Shown here: one piece after another, positions 23,236 through 33,756 of the stretch
Layout: each line of letters starts with the position of its first letter
How positions within the stretch are numbered: the stretch's first letter is position 1
From: Xiphydria camelus
Taxonomy: Eukaryota > Arthropoda > Insecta > Hymenoptera > Xiphydriidae
Reading direction: 5' to 3'
Assembly (NCBI GenBank): GCA_963678675.1
Contig: OY783192.1
Span: forward strand, 7,610,052 to 7,674,051
Length of the DNA stretch: 64,000 bases
Notes under the pieces: model-generated
Seen by the model: the letters and a program-made list of their open reading frames with translations, nothing else
Databases searched by the model: none
Told to the model about the DNA's origin: nothing
Translations under genes and position numbers: made by a program

Positions 23236-24221
23236 AGTAAAGTACGCTAAACCCTGTTCCAACCGAGCCGAAAACCGTATACCGAACGGTACACGTCATG
23301 TGCAGTAGAGTGCGCTCGTCGGTTTTTTCCTCGGGACCGGCGTTACTTGAGTAAAGAGTGTACAAATTTTCTGTAAGCGGTACGCGACATATACGGCTGA
23401 TGTAGATATTTTTTTATTAACAAATAATAAAAAGAAATAAAGGATACAAATTCGGCTGATGTGTTGACACTGACAATGAATAGAATTCAACGTGAAAATG
23501 AACTGTCATGCTCGATGTGTTTCTTTAATTGTCAGTCAAATGAAATTTTGTTTGAAGGTTTTTAATCTATCTTGCTTCGTTTCCAATATAATCAACCACT
23601 CAAATTTCATTCACTCAAAGCCCTTTTGAGGGTGACCGGAAACTTTTCGGGGGTAGTGTATATCTAAGGTTACATGTGGATAATAATGCTTGACGTCACA
23701 GGTAACAAGATGTTTGAAGTGTATTGTAACTTGTGTAAGTGTCTTACTATTTTAAGCAACTTATTCATTTAAATGTCTTATACCTGAAGAAGTGTCTTAC
23801 TTTAAGACGATTAAGCGTCTTTATCTTAAGACAGTACCATGTGTCTTATGATTTTAGACGGAAAATAAATGTCTTTTTGAGAAAAGACAGACAAACGTCT
23901 TGGAATAAGACACTGTTCGTGTCTTCAATTTCTGATCAATATACTTAACTGTCTTATTTTACGTCAATAAGACACTTTTCCGTATTATTTTAAGAGGTTT
24001 CATCGAGAGGCCGGTTTGTAGTGTAGTCATGGCGGGTGTGGTCTAATTTGCCCATACTAGTTCCGCTAATCAATGATTAATCGACAGCATAAGTATTGAC
24101 TGACAACCGATTTCTGACTGTCAGTCAATATTTATGCTGTCAATAAGTCATTGATCGGCAGGATAAGTATAGGCAAATTAAGCTACACCCACCATGACTA
24201 TTTTGAGCGGAACACCCTGTA

Positions 24222-24663
24222 TACGTGTAATATACGACGAAAGGGGTATAAAAACGGTTAAGTATAAAAAAATACACGTATATTAACTATACGTTTTTTT
24301 AACGATACACTATAACCGCTGTATCTTACCCACCTTTTAAACGTGCGGTAGTAAAAAACGTTAAATTCACGCATAAAGACGGTTATCTACTAATTGTTAT
24401 GAAACGGTGTGATTAATCTATGTTTTATCCGTATTCCATATACATTTTTCAAGTGATACAAAACATTAGTTTACATATAATTTCAACGTTAATAAATCAG
24501 TTGACGGGGCGGACATCCGTCCAAACAATATACTACTCGTATTAACTATTTTTCATATGTTCATTACATGTAATCATGCTTATTGGAGATAACTTAACAA
24601 AAATTGAGGATTAATCTTTGAAACTCAACTTTCTTCACCACTAGCTACTAAATAAGAACATGT
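24222..24663. other. AT-rich, TATACG-like boxes
   Basis: Repeated CGTATA/TATACG-like motifs at 24220-24300, no matched ends, no gene. Confidence 0.35.
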
Positions 24664-25086
24664 GTGTGTAGCTGTTCCACCACTCCATTTCAACTCCGAC
24701 TTGCCACCATCAAAAACGTTCATAATTGCTTTTGGTTTTCAGACCCACCCTCTGACACGTGCTGGTACCTACATTGGCGAACCAGTGGGGGAACATTAAT
24801 TTACCGATCCAGGGCAATATATTTCGGGGTACGCCAAGCGAAACAGCTTTATGTGCTAGATTTAATTAATAATCGGGATCGGATGTACAGGAGGGACGTA
24901 GAGTTCTTAGTTGGCATATTCGCACACTGTACGCTCAATAATTGGGCTGATATGGGAAACTTTCGAGTTTACCGCTTGATCCGTAACCCCTTTGGCAAGC
25001 TAATAACTTCATTGGCGAGTAAAACTCTCCCGAATGAAGGACGATACATGTTTGTCGCTATGGGAAGGCTCGAAACGACGAAATAG
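24664..25086 (+). pseudogene. Possible decayed retrotransposon C-terminal fragment
   Basis: 140 codons. The stretch DVEFLVGIFAHCTLNNW followed by MGNFRVYRL resembles, weakly, the region after the RNase H domain in some non-LTR retrotransposons, where a GHC-x-L-x-x-H-L-like motif precedes a cysteine cluster. The cysteine cluster itself is not visible. The N-terminal part has no match I recognise. It could equally be an unrelated ORF. Confidence 0.2.
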
Positions 25087-25454
25087 TTTCGAGAGAATCG
25101 CGCATCCACGTGCCAGGAACTTTAGCAATAGCGGCTAGTAGGCTAGAAAATTGGAAATGACTGCTAGTCCAGGGAAATAAGACTTCCTCTGCGGAATGAG
25201 AGAAAGCAAGCTGGATTTTTGCAGAGATCTTCGTTTTGATGTTCTAATGAAGCACCAAAAAGTCTCATATGCTCACCCTTGTGCGTCTCGAGATATCAAA
25301 GGTCAAAGGTCATGAAAATCAGTTTTTTGCGAAAATCTCGCTTCCGGTTAGTCTGATGTCTTAAGAAGTTTTAACAAAATTTACGTAAAACAGCATTCTC
25401 TACAAGTTTAATTCTATACATTTTTTTGTACGATCAACCGTTTTCGAGATATAG
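25087..25454. other. Non-coding, element-flank type sequence
   Basis: Phrases such as CGTTTTCGAGATATAGCG and AAAGGTCAAAGGTCATGA are typical of non-coding ends of transposons. No gene. Confidence 0.35.
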
Positions 25455-26115
25455 CGTGAAGAAGCGGGAGCGCGCATTGTTGAATAGGTAATACTGTATA
25501 TACTGCCCAACTATGGAGAAAGGCAGTAACTAGCAAAACAAATCGAAGTGTGTTTCTTGGTACCATTGAATATCTTGAATTACTTTGTACCCAAATTTTG
25601 TAGCCTTTCGTAGTGTTAAAGGTAGATTTTATTAGTAATCTGTCTTGGAAACCCTTTGGCAAAAGGCATCGAAGTTAAAGTTGATTTTCCACAAATTTGT
25701 CGGTTAGCAATTACTGCCTTTCTCCATAGTTGGGCAGTATACTGCTTAGCTATAACTATAAATGCATTTTTCTTAGTAGTTATACTAAAAAATTGAATTC
25801 CTATTATTATTTCAGTTAAAAGTTTGTTCATTTATAAAAAAGAATATAATAAATAATTAATAACAAAAAATGCATCCTTTTCCGCACCACTTTTGAAGTA
25901 GAATGCAAGGCGCGTTTTTTTAGACATGGTTTCTGAACAGTAACCGATTCACGTCTTTCGTAATTGCCAGCGTGCTTTATGTTTCCTTTTCTTCATCCTC
26001 GTCTTCTTCAGGTTCCTCAAGTAGTTCTACCACAATATTGTTTTCATCATCACACGCTTCCGCTGTATCTAATTGCAAAATCTCTTCAGGCTCATGGCCA
26101 CTGAAGTCTTCAATC
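25455..26115 (-). pseudogene. Inverted copy of the 3' end of the CXC-tail transposon gene
   Basis: The minus strand of 25985-26110 reads EPEEILQLDTAEA, then acidic residues and a stop, the same C-terminus as the plus-strand gene ending near 31470. The following 3' sequence (25455-25980) mirrors 31480-31845. This side keeps the acidic tail (LLEEPEEDEDEE) in frame, whereas the right-hand copy is frameshifted. The arrangement makes the element a structure with two 3' ends facing outward. Confidence 0.65.
25503..25737. mobile_element. 235-bp MITE (CTGCCCAACTATGG ends)
   Basis: Perfect inverted ends of about 25 bp (CTGCCCAACTATGGAGAAAG), TA on each side. Absent from the mirrored arm at 31790, so it inserted after the inverted duplication. 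Confidence 0.85.
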
Positions 26116-26463
26116 TAAGTTCTAACATAATTGTTATATTTGACGGTTAGTCAGACAATTCTAAAAATATAAAAGCAATGGAGCAATTAAGACGAACTAT
26201 TGCACTGTCTACATCTTATGAAGTTCGCTTTGATGCAACAATGAATGTGCCAATCAGCCAAGAAAAGTTCTTATCAAACCGATGCAACAAAAACATTTTT
26301 ATTGAAATGCTTATTGAACAACTACAAGCTGCTAACATCGCTACAATATAAGCCAAGGATGATGCGGATGTCCTAATCATCGAAACAGCCATCGAAGTAT
26401 CGGAAAGAGAAAGAACCGCCGTCACATCATTAGAGAAGACATTGATTTGCTTATTCTTTTTTT
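26105..26463 (+). pseudogene. Transposon gene, nuclease-like N-terminal part
   Basis: Translation gives VIFDG, then EQLRRT, VPISQEKFLSNRCNKN, AKDDADVLIIETAIE and, after a frame slip, REDIDLLI. The acidic motifs DDAD and EDIDLL resemble the metal-binding residues of PIN/FEN-like nuclease folds found in large uncharacterised transposon proteins of animals. It has an in-frame TAA before AKDD and a frameshift, so it is dead. The gene is interrupted at 26466 and resumes at 30631 with the same orientation. Function is inferred; the transposon family is not known to me. Confidence 0.5.
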
Positions 26464-27059
26464 TTGGGGGGGGGGGGGGGGTCTAAAAATCAATTTTTTA
26501 AATTGCCTTTTCTTATAGTAAAACATTTAAAGAATGTTGCTTCCAAATTTCAAGTCAATCGGAGCAGAACTCTCAGTCATAGATCTTTAAGTCTCCGCTC
26601 CTCTAATACTGCGGAGCGGTAAGAACTCGGCGCTTTAAACGCTTGTTTCTCGAGAGAGAGAAACCAAGTTTTAAAAGTCCGTGGACATCATCATTTAAAA
26701 ACTACTGCACCGATTCTTTTCCAATTTTGTACACACTTTCTACATATAAAATACCATACCCCTACGTTTCTCTTTTTCTTTTTTTGTTGCATTAAGGTGG
26801 TTTTACAGCAACAAAATGACGGATTTTTTCGTGAAAAATCGCAATTTTTACTTCAAACAACCACCAAAAATTTAAAAATGGAAAAAAAATTAAAGAAAAA
26901 CGTAGAGGTCTAGAAAAACATCTGTTTTAACTAAATTGCTTTGATTTTTTGATTTGAGAGAGTTCTACACGGAAATACCGTATGCCCAATGGCTAGTCGA
27001 GCAGGTGCAGCGACCTGAATTTTTCTGAAATTTGACTTCGGCAGTATTTTAGTTAGAGT

Positions 27060-27770
27060 TGGCTTTGGAAGATGGCGCTACGTACGAGCGAAATATTTGA
27101 AATGGTAAAAGCGGGAGATAGATAAATGCGGGAGAAGTGAAGTGTAACCTCAAAATTGTGAATGTTGGAATAATGGTGAGTAATTGTTCGAAACGATAAG
27201 ACATAATAATTCGGGTTTCTTTTCGATGTTCAACCAAATAACACGACTGATATTTAATTGCAGAGAGAAACTGATGCGACTGGCAGTCGTGGAGGAAGGG
27301 GCTACCGTCAACGTGGTCCTCGCCAGAGTGGTCGAGCTCTGCCTCGTCGACGAAAGGTGCAATTGAAATGAAATTAAAGTCTGAGTCAAGGTGAAAATTG
27401 GAAGACATGGAAAGAAAACGCGGCAAAGTCGCCGACAGAAGGAGTGAGTAAAGTGCGAAAGAAAAGTGCAGTGACGCCGAAAAACCATGGGAAGATAGTG
27501 ACGAACAGCAGCAGCAGCTGGTCGACACTGCTCAACTCCGCACCAGCTCCTGAATGATATCTCGCCGATCGCGATACGCGGCCGCTCCGATGGACAACGA
27601 TTCCAGACATTCGAGTCGTAGTAGCAGCAAGGACAGCAGCAGCAGCAGCAACGTCAACGGCAGGGGCACTCTTTTAAAGCGAAGGCAGTCCAAGACCGAC
27701 TCGAATAGCTGTAAGAGAAAGACGCATCGGCGGAAACATGAAATATCGAAGCAAGACTTGCAATGAGAGT
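27060..27770 (+). pseudogene. Captured gene fragment with intron, arm 1
   Basis: A GT-AG intron is visible at 27176-27263: donor ATG-GTGAGTAATTG, acceptor TTTAATTGCAG. The downstream exon reads GSRGGRGYRQRGPRQSGRAL, an RGG-type RNA-binding tail, then stops after KVQLK. A separate frame at 27554-27766 encodes SRHSSRSSSKDSSSSS and then lysine/arginine-rich sequence. I cannot assign the source gene. The intron shows the fragment was taken from genomic DNA, not from spliced mRNA. Confidence 0.5.
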
Positions 27771-29619
27771 GTGGTAAAAGAAAGAAAAAAAATGACAGAG
27801 ACGAGGCGACGAGACAGAGGAGGAAGTCGTCACCACGAAGGGTTCCTGAAACGGTACCAGTACTAGCAACGTGTGAAGAGTTCAAGAGAACGGGACATCT
27901 ACACCCAGTCGCAAATCATGCAGAGTTCCTGTGACATCCGACAGCGGCATCACGTCAGGAGTATGAACGGTGGAGAAGAACGGGAGCCTCGCTGAAAAAG
28001 GAAGGAGCAGTGTTGGCGATGGCGGTGACAGCCCGGATCATGAGCAAAGGCTGAAGAACCTTGAGCGTTTTGGATAAAAAGTGGACGTGACTCGAAGCAG
28101 TTATCGTAATCGATTTACGCCGACACTGGTGCCGTAGCCAATCTCGATCACAATGAATTCTTCCAACTAGAGGCGGTTTCTATATCACTCGTCGCCGTTG
28201 ATCCTTTCCCTCTTAATCCTTGTACATAATGCATCTGTTAATATGAAGTTTGATCCGAAACCCTTCCATCCTTCCTATTGTAACACTCTCGTAACAATAC
28301 GGTCCGATTATTTTATATTCATAAGGTTTTATCAGCTTTACGCGTTATTTCTCGTTATTTTCGTTATTTAACCTTGCATTCATACATTATTACTGATGGA
28401 TTATTAATAAATTAATTCATGAAAGTGACTCTACTGGCTTGTGCTATTTTTCGTCCGGTATTTCCTTCCGCAAGATATTTGGATAAATGTACCCCTTCGA
28501 TATTGAAGAGTTTGGTTGGAATAAGCAAGACGGATAGTGGACAGAGTTTAGGCATTAGGAGGCATACAAGATGTCACAATCAGCGGGACAGGATTTCGTG
28601 TAATCATGATTTATAGTAAGTAAAGTGGATAGTAATCGTTTCTGTATCAACAAATCTGTGTTCAATTGATATTTTATACTTCATTAGTAGCTCTAAATGA
28701 GATACATCTATCTCATAGTTTACAGTACAAAATGTAATTTCCCCTGCGGGAGCTAATTTTATGAATGAAAAAATTCTAATAAATCATGATTACACGAAAT
28801 CCTGTCCCGCTGATTGTGACATCTTGTATGCCTCCTAATGCCTAAACTCTGTCCACTATCCGTCTTGCTTATTCCAACCAAACTCTTCAAGATCGAAGGG
28901 GTACATTTATCCAAATATCTTGCGGAAGGAAATACCGGACGAAAAATAGCACAAGCCAGTAGAGTCACTTTCATGAATTAATTTATTAATAATCCATCAG
29001 TAATAATGTATGAATGCAAGGTTAAATAACGAAAATAACGAGGAATAACGCGTAAAGCTGATAAAACCTTATGAATATAAAATAATCGGACCGTATTGTT
29101 ACGAGAGTGTTACAATAGGAAGGATGGAAGGGTTTCGGATCAAACTTCATATTAACAGATGCATTATGTACAAGGATTAAGAGGGAAAGGATCAACGGCG
29201 ACGAGTGATATAGAAACCGCCTCTAGTTAGAAGAATCCATTGTGATCGAGATTGGCTACGGCACCAGTGTCGGCGTAAATCGATTACGATAACTGCTTCG
29301 AGTCACGTCCACTTTTTATCCAAAATGCTCAAGGTTCTTCAGCCTTTGTTCATGATCCGGGCTGTCACCGCCATCGCCAACACTGCTCCTTCCTTTTTCA
29401 GCGAGGCTCCCGTTCATCTCCACCGTTCATACTCCTGACGTGATGCCGCTGTCGGGTGTCACAGGAACTCTGCATGATTTGCGACTGGGTGTAGATGGCC
29501 CGTTCTCTTGAACTCTTCACACGTTGCTAGTACAGGTACCGTTTCAGGAACCCTTCGTGGTGACGACTTCCTCCTCTGTCTCGTCGCCTCGTCTCTGTCA
29601 TTTTTTTTCTTCCTTTTAC

Positions 29620-30345
29620 CACACTCTCATTGCAAGTCTTGCTTCGATATTTCATGTTTCCGCCGATGCGTCTTTCTCTTACAGCTCTTCGAGTCGGTCT
29701 TGGACTGCCTTCGCTTTAAAAGAGTGCCCCTGCCGTTGACGCTGCTGCTGCTACTGCTGTCCTTGCTGCTACTACGACTCGAATGTCTGGAATCGTTGTT
29801 CATCGGAGCGGCCGCGTATCGCGATCGGCGAGATATCATTCAGGAGCTGGTGCGGAGTTGAGCAGTGTCGACCAGCTGCTGCTGCTGTTCGTCACTGTCT
29901 TCCACATGGTTTTTCGGCGTCACTGCACTTTTCTTTCGCACTTTACTCACTCCTTCTGTCAGCGACTCTACCGCGTTTTCTTTCCATGTCTTCCAATTTT
30001 CACCTTGACTCAGACTTTAATTTCATTTCAATTGCACCTTTCGTCGACGAGGCAGAGCTCGACCACTCTGGCGAGGACCACGTTGACGGTAGCCCCTTCC
30101 TCCACGACTGCCAGTCGCATCAGTTTCTCTCTGCAATTAAATATCAGTCGTGTTATTTGGTTGAACATCGAAAAGAAACCCGAATTATTATGTCTTATCG
30201 TTTCAAACAATTACTCACCATTATTCCAACATTCACAATTTTGAGGTTACACTTCACTTCTCCCGCATTTATCTACCTCCCGCTTTTACCATTTCAAATA
30301 TTTCGCTCGTACGTAGCGCCATCTTCCAAAGCCAACTCTAACTAA
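29620..30345 (-). pseudogene. Captured gene fragment with intron, arm 2
   Basis: Mirror copy of arm 1. The intron is at 30131-30218, the same 88-bp length with intact GT-AG ends on the minus strand. The SR-like frame is at 29627-29839. Plus-strand ORFs here (29783-30244, 29986-30345) are antisense shadows. Confidence 0.5.
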
Positions 30346-30639
30346 AACACTGCCGAAGTCAAATTTCAGAAAAATTCAGGTCGCTGCACCTGCTCGACTA
30401 GCCATTGGACATACGGTATAGTGTGTCCACCGCAAATCATCTTTTATAAAAGGCGTCCTCGAAAATGCTTCGTCACCGGCTTATTTTTCAATATTTTTCT
30501 ACAAAAAAATTACAAAATGTTCGAATAATGCTTTGTAATATGCGAAACATTAGAATATATCTGCTTCAACAATAGCTCTAAAAAAAATTCGTAAAAATAG
30601 AGTTATTTTCCACGCGTTAGACCCCCCCCCGCTCTTAAT

Positions 30640-31433
30640 AGGACGAACTCAGTCACATCAGCGACAAATTTTCGTAAAGAAAATTGGCAAGGGTACTACA
30701 TCAACACGAATTTATCCATCTAAAAGTTTCGACAAATATCCTCTTTGCAAAGAACATATTTTGTTTTTGCATGCCTTCACTGAATGCGACACTACCTCTG
30801 CACTATTCAATAAAGGAAAACTTCAGATTATGAAAATGTTTGAGAAACATCCCAATTTGAATCGCTCGGCTCAAATATTTCAAGAAGAAAACTGCCCGCC
30901 AGATACATTATTTGAAAACGGAAAGCGTTTTCTATTAGCCATGTATAGTGCTCCAAAAGAAGAAGTAAACATTGACAACTTTAGGTAGGTATACCCATTT
31001 CATCAAATCAACACGATTTAATAAACTAGTTAATTTGTCATCTCTTCCACCTATCAGTGAAGCAGCTCAACAGCATATCTACCGGGTCTACTACCAAATA
31101 CAGATTTGGCTAGGAAAAAATCTACAACCCGAAGAATGGGGTTGGGATTTAAAAAACGAGATGCTAGAGCCGAAAACAACACTATTGCCACCTGCCCCAG
31201 ACGAACTATTAAACACAATCTTCTGCAATTGTAAAAAAGGATGTGGTGCGCAGTGTGGATGTAGAAAAGTAGGACTACCATGCTATACAGTTTGTGGTGA
31301 GTGTCACGGACAGGCATGTCTGAATCCTTCCTCAGAATTGCAAGACATTGAAAACTTTAGTGGCCATGAGCCTGAAGAGATTTTGCAATTAGATACAGCG
31401 GAAGCGTATGATGATGAAGACAAAACTACTTGA
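30640..31433 (+). pseudogene. Transposon gene, HAFT-CDTTS and cysteine-rich tail
   Basis: Continues the gene begun at 26105. The first frame (30761-30988) holds FLHAFTECDTTSALFNKGK; the next (30972-31433) holds GWDLKNEMLEP, LPPAPDELL and a cysteine-rich tail with CNCKKGCGAQCGC, resembling a CXC/Tesmin-type zinc-binding motif, then an acidic C-terminus. A frameshift separates the two frames near 30985 and another precedes the acidic tail. This domain order is one I associate with large animal transposon proteins of unknown biochemical role. Dead copy. Confidence 0.55.
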
Positions 31434-31869
31434 GGAACCTGAAGAAGACGAGGACGAAGAAGAGGAAACATAAAGCACGCCGGCAACTGCGAAAGACGTG
31501 AATCGGTTACTGTTCAGAAACTTTGGTTAATATCGAAAACATGGATTAGGCCAGTAGGGTAAACATGGATTATAGTAGTAGGTACATGTGTGGTTGTAGT
31601 AACATATCTTAAAAAACGCGCCTTCCATTCTACTTCAAAAGTAGTGCGGAAAAGGATGCATTATTTGTTATGAATTATTTATTATATTTTTTTTTATAAA
31701 TGAACAAACTTTTAATTGAAACAATAATAGGAATTCAATTTTTTAGTAACTACTAAGAAAAGTGCATTTATAGTTATAGCTAAGCAGTATATACAGTATT
31801 ACCTATTCAAAAATGCGCGCTCCCGCTACTTCACGGTATATCTCTGTAGACCTGTACTACATTAGCCTG
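31434..31869. other. 3' region of the same transposon gene
   Basis: Mirrors 25455-25980. Contains an extra ~75-bp segment (about 31530-31605) that is absent from the left arm. Confidence 0.5.
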
Positions 31870-32487
31870 TGTGCAAAATTTCATGGAAATCGATCCAGTG
31901 GCTTAGAAGTTATGATGGGAAAACCATTTTTTTTTCGAAACTGACACCCTATACCTTTGTTAGGAAACATTTTTGAAAAAAATTTTCTGATGAGAATCTA
32001 TTTTTTGTTGTTGCTCTATCACATATCACAATTAATGGAGTTCAACCTAGCTTTGGCCTGCTCGCAAACCTATAAATTAAAATAAATATCTCAAAAACGA
32101 AGCCATAAATCAAAAATTTACAAGGGTGATTTTTTTCTCTAAATTAAACGGGAAATCCAATAATTAAATTTTCTTTGCAAAATATCCAGTGGCGCCGAAG
32201 ATTGGGAGGGGGAAAGGGGGGTACCGGCCCCTAGTATCTACGCCACTGGAGAATTTAAAAAAATTATTTAATTATTGCTTAGAGCTGTTCTACATTAGCC
32301 TGTATGCGAAGTTTTATGGAAATCGATCAAGTAGTTTAGAAGTTATGATGAGAAAACCATTTTTTTTCGAAACTTTGACACCCTCTATCTTTGTTAGGAA
32401 ACATTTTTGAAAAAAATTTTCTTATGAAAGTGTCTACTTTTTCTTTGTTGTTCTATCACATATCAAAAAAAATGACGTTTAACCTGG
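31870..32487. repeat. Two direct copies of a ~415-bp unit
   Basis: GTACTACATTAGCCTGTGTG... at about 31854 recurs as TCTACATTAGCCTGTATG at about 32290, each followed by GGAAATCGATC and TTTGTTAGGAAACATTTTTG. This looks like repeated non-coding transposon tail. No gene. Confidence 0.6.
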
Positions 32488-32493
32488 TCCACC

Positions 32494-32751
32494 CTGTATA
32501 TAGGAGAGACCGAGAGGGAAATCAGTATTAGAAAGAAACAGCATAAAACGTACACTAGACTGAAGCAGGTTTTCATATCGGCAAGAGCAGAGCATAGGCA
32601 AGAGACTGGCCACCAAATACTCTTCGAAAATACAAAAATCCTTGTCAATACAAAAGGCTTCTTCGCCAGAAACAACCGCGAAGCAATGGTAGTTAATAAA
32701 CGTCCTAATAACTCAAACAGGGATAAACGAAATCAGATAATCCCAATATAG
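32494..32751 (+). pseudogene. Penelope-like element GIY-YIG endonuclease fragment
   Basis: One open frame reads LYIGETEREISIRKKQHK, then AEHRQETGH, LFENTKIL, NNREAM and RPNNSNRD, ending with a stop at 32749. The YIG motif, the downstream arginine and the AEH...TGH region match the GIY-YIG endonuclease at the C-terminus of Penelope-like retroelements. The reverse transcriptase is absent, so this is a truncated 3' piece. It lies 150 bp outside the mariner boundary. Confidence 0.7.
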
Positions 32752-32974
32752 AAGGAAGCACTCCCGGTTTTTTCTCGATCAGCTGGCAAGACTAGTTATT
32801 ATCGAGAATGCTGTGCGCCAGCCAGCTGCGCACCCATCGGCCACCCCGATGAGAGGGAGGGGGGAGTTTTACCCATACGGAAATATATATGTGTTCATCA
32901 TATTAGATATAAAAATAAGTTTTAGGACACTTTTGCAAAAATTAAAAATTTATTTTTAAAAAAGTAAAGTACAT

Positions 32975-33350
32975 TTATTCATAAAAATAATCTCCCTCAC
33001 TTTCAATGACTTTCAGCCATCTTTTAGGCAATTCACGAATGCCTACCGCAAAGAAAATTTCATCTTGCGGGATGAGGAAGTTATCGACCCATTTTTGGAC
33101 TTCTTCAAATATTTTGAATCGCACATCAAACAATTCGTTTTGCATTTTCCGAAACAAGTGAAAATCAGTTGGAGCTAAGTCTGGTAAATACGCCGGGTGT
33201 AGTATAACTTCCCATCCAAGAGCTATTTATGTATCCTTGACCGGTCAACCCACATGAGGCCTGGCGTTGTCATAGAGCAGTTTGACTGAACGTTTTCCTT
33301 TGCCAGTAAATGAATGCTTTTGTTCAATTTCTTGGTTCAATTATATAATT
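32975..33350 (-). pseudogene. Mariner transposase, C-terminal part
   Basis: On the minus strand: DNARPHV (second catalytic Asp, codon at 33269-33271), HPAYLPDLAPTD, then FEEVQKWVDNFL and GIRELPKRW to the end ESEGDYF. In-frame stops occur between DNARPHV and the C-terminal block. The fragment stops at the R1 insertion and continues at 49683. Confidence 0.85.
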
Positions 33351-33756
33351 GTTGACGATAGCGGAGCGTGGCGTGGGGCACACAAGTCGGGCGCGTCGCG
33401 CTTCGGTGTCTTTCCGAGGCTTGCTCATTCGAGTTTTCCCTCGGGAGTGGATGCCTCACTGCGGAGCAACCAAACATTTAGCATCTGTAGTTAATCAAGG
33501 GCGTGCATGTGCCATAAACTGTGACTTCCACAAACTTTAGAAGATATTAAGTGTTACGGCGACAGTCCAAGATGGTGGCCAACATGGCCGACGGATCGGC
33601 GTTGCATCGCCATGTGCACGCTTGATTCGGGCTATCGTAGACCTTTCCCCACCTCGGATTAGTTATAATCAGATCATTCAACCCAACGCCGTACCTTATC
33701 GAGCGCCGGCTCGCTGTGTGCGATACGTTACGGTGCATCCTTAGTTGCATCCCTAA

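Larger units (their letters stand above)
21918..24023 (-). mobile_element. Element A, 2,106 bp, TA target site
   Basis: Ends CTACTAAC at the left and GGTTTGTAGTG at the right, TA flanking. It is a copy of element B (58333-60438), opposite in orientation and the same length by my end calls. Both arms hold many alternating GTCTTA/TAAGAC boxes (about 21945-22110 and 23735-23975). The interior carries two ORFs on the minus strand and a nested palindromic MITE (23059-23235). Confidence 0.8.
21897..24219. mobile_element. Outer foldback MITE split by element A
   Basis: Ends CGGGGTGTTCTGCTCA and, reversed, CAGGGTGTTCCGCTCA, with TA on both sides. Removing element A leaves about 215 bp that folds back on itself (TAGTCATGG...CCATGACTA; a central palindrome of CAGTCAATA type at about 24095-24135). 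Confidence 0.75.
26968..30425. mobile_element. 3.46-kb palindrome (foldback element with captured gene)
   Basis: Arms 26968-28612 and 28780-30425, each about 1.65 kb, are nearly identical inverted copies around a 167-bp loop. Outer ends are CACGGAAATACCGTATG and, reversed, CACACTATACCGTATG; TA precedes the left end. Both arms contain the same gene-like segment with an intron. Differences between arms are few (for example an extra C near 29740 and scattered substitutions), so the duplication is recent or is kept similar by conversion. Confidence 0.85.
26466..30630. mobile_element. 4.17-kb insertion with poly-G/GTCTAA ends
   Basis: Left end G(16)TCTAA and right end TTAGAC(9). It splits the nuclease-like gene, whose reading resumes on the other side. 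Inside lie AT-rich flanks (26482-26967, 30426-30621) and the 3.46-kb palindrome. No transposase seen. Confidence 0.5.

Noticed and set aside
27049..30345. Long minus-strand ORFs at 27049-27885 and their plus-strand mirrors
   Set aside because: They are antisense to the intron-bearing fragment and contain the reverse of its splice sites.
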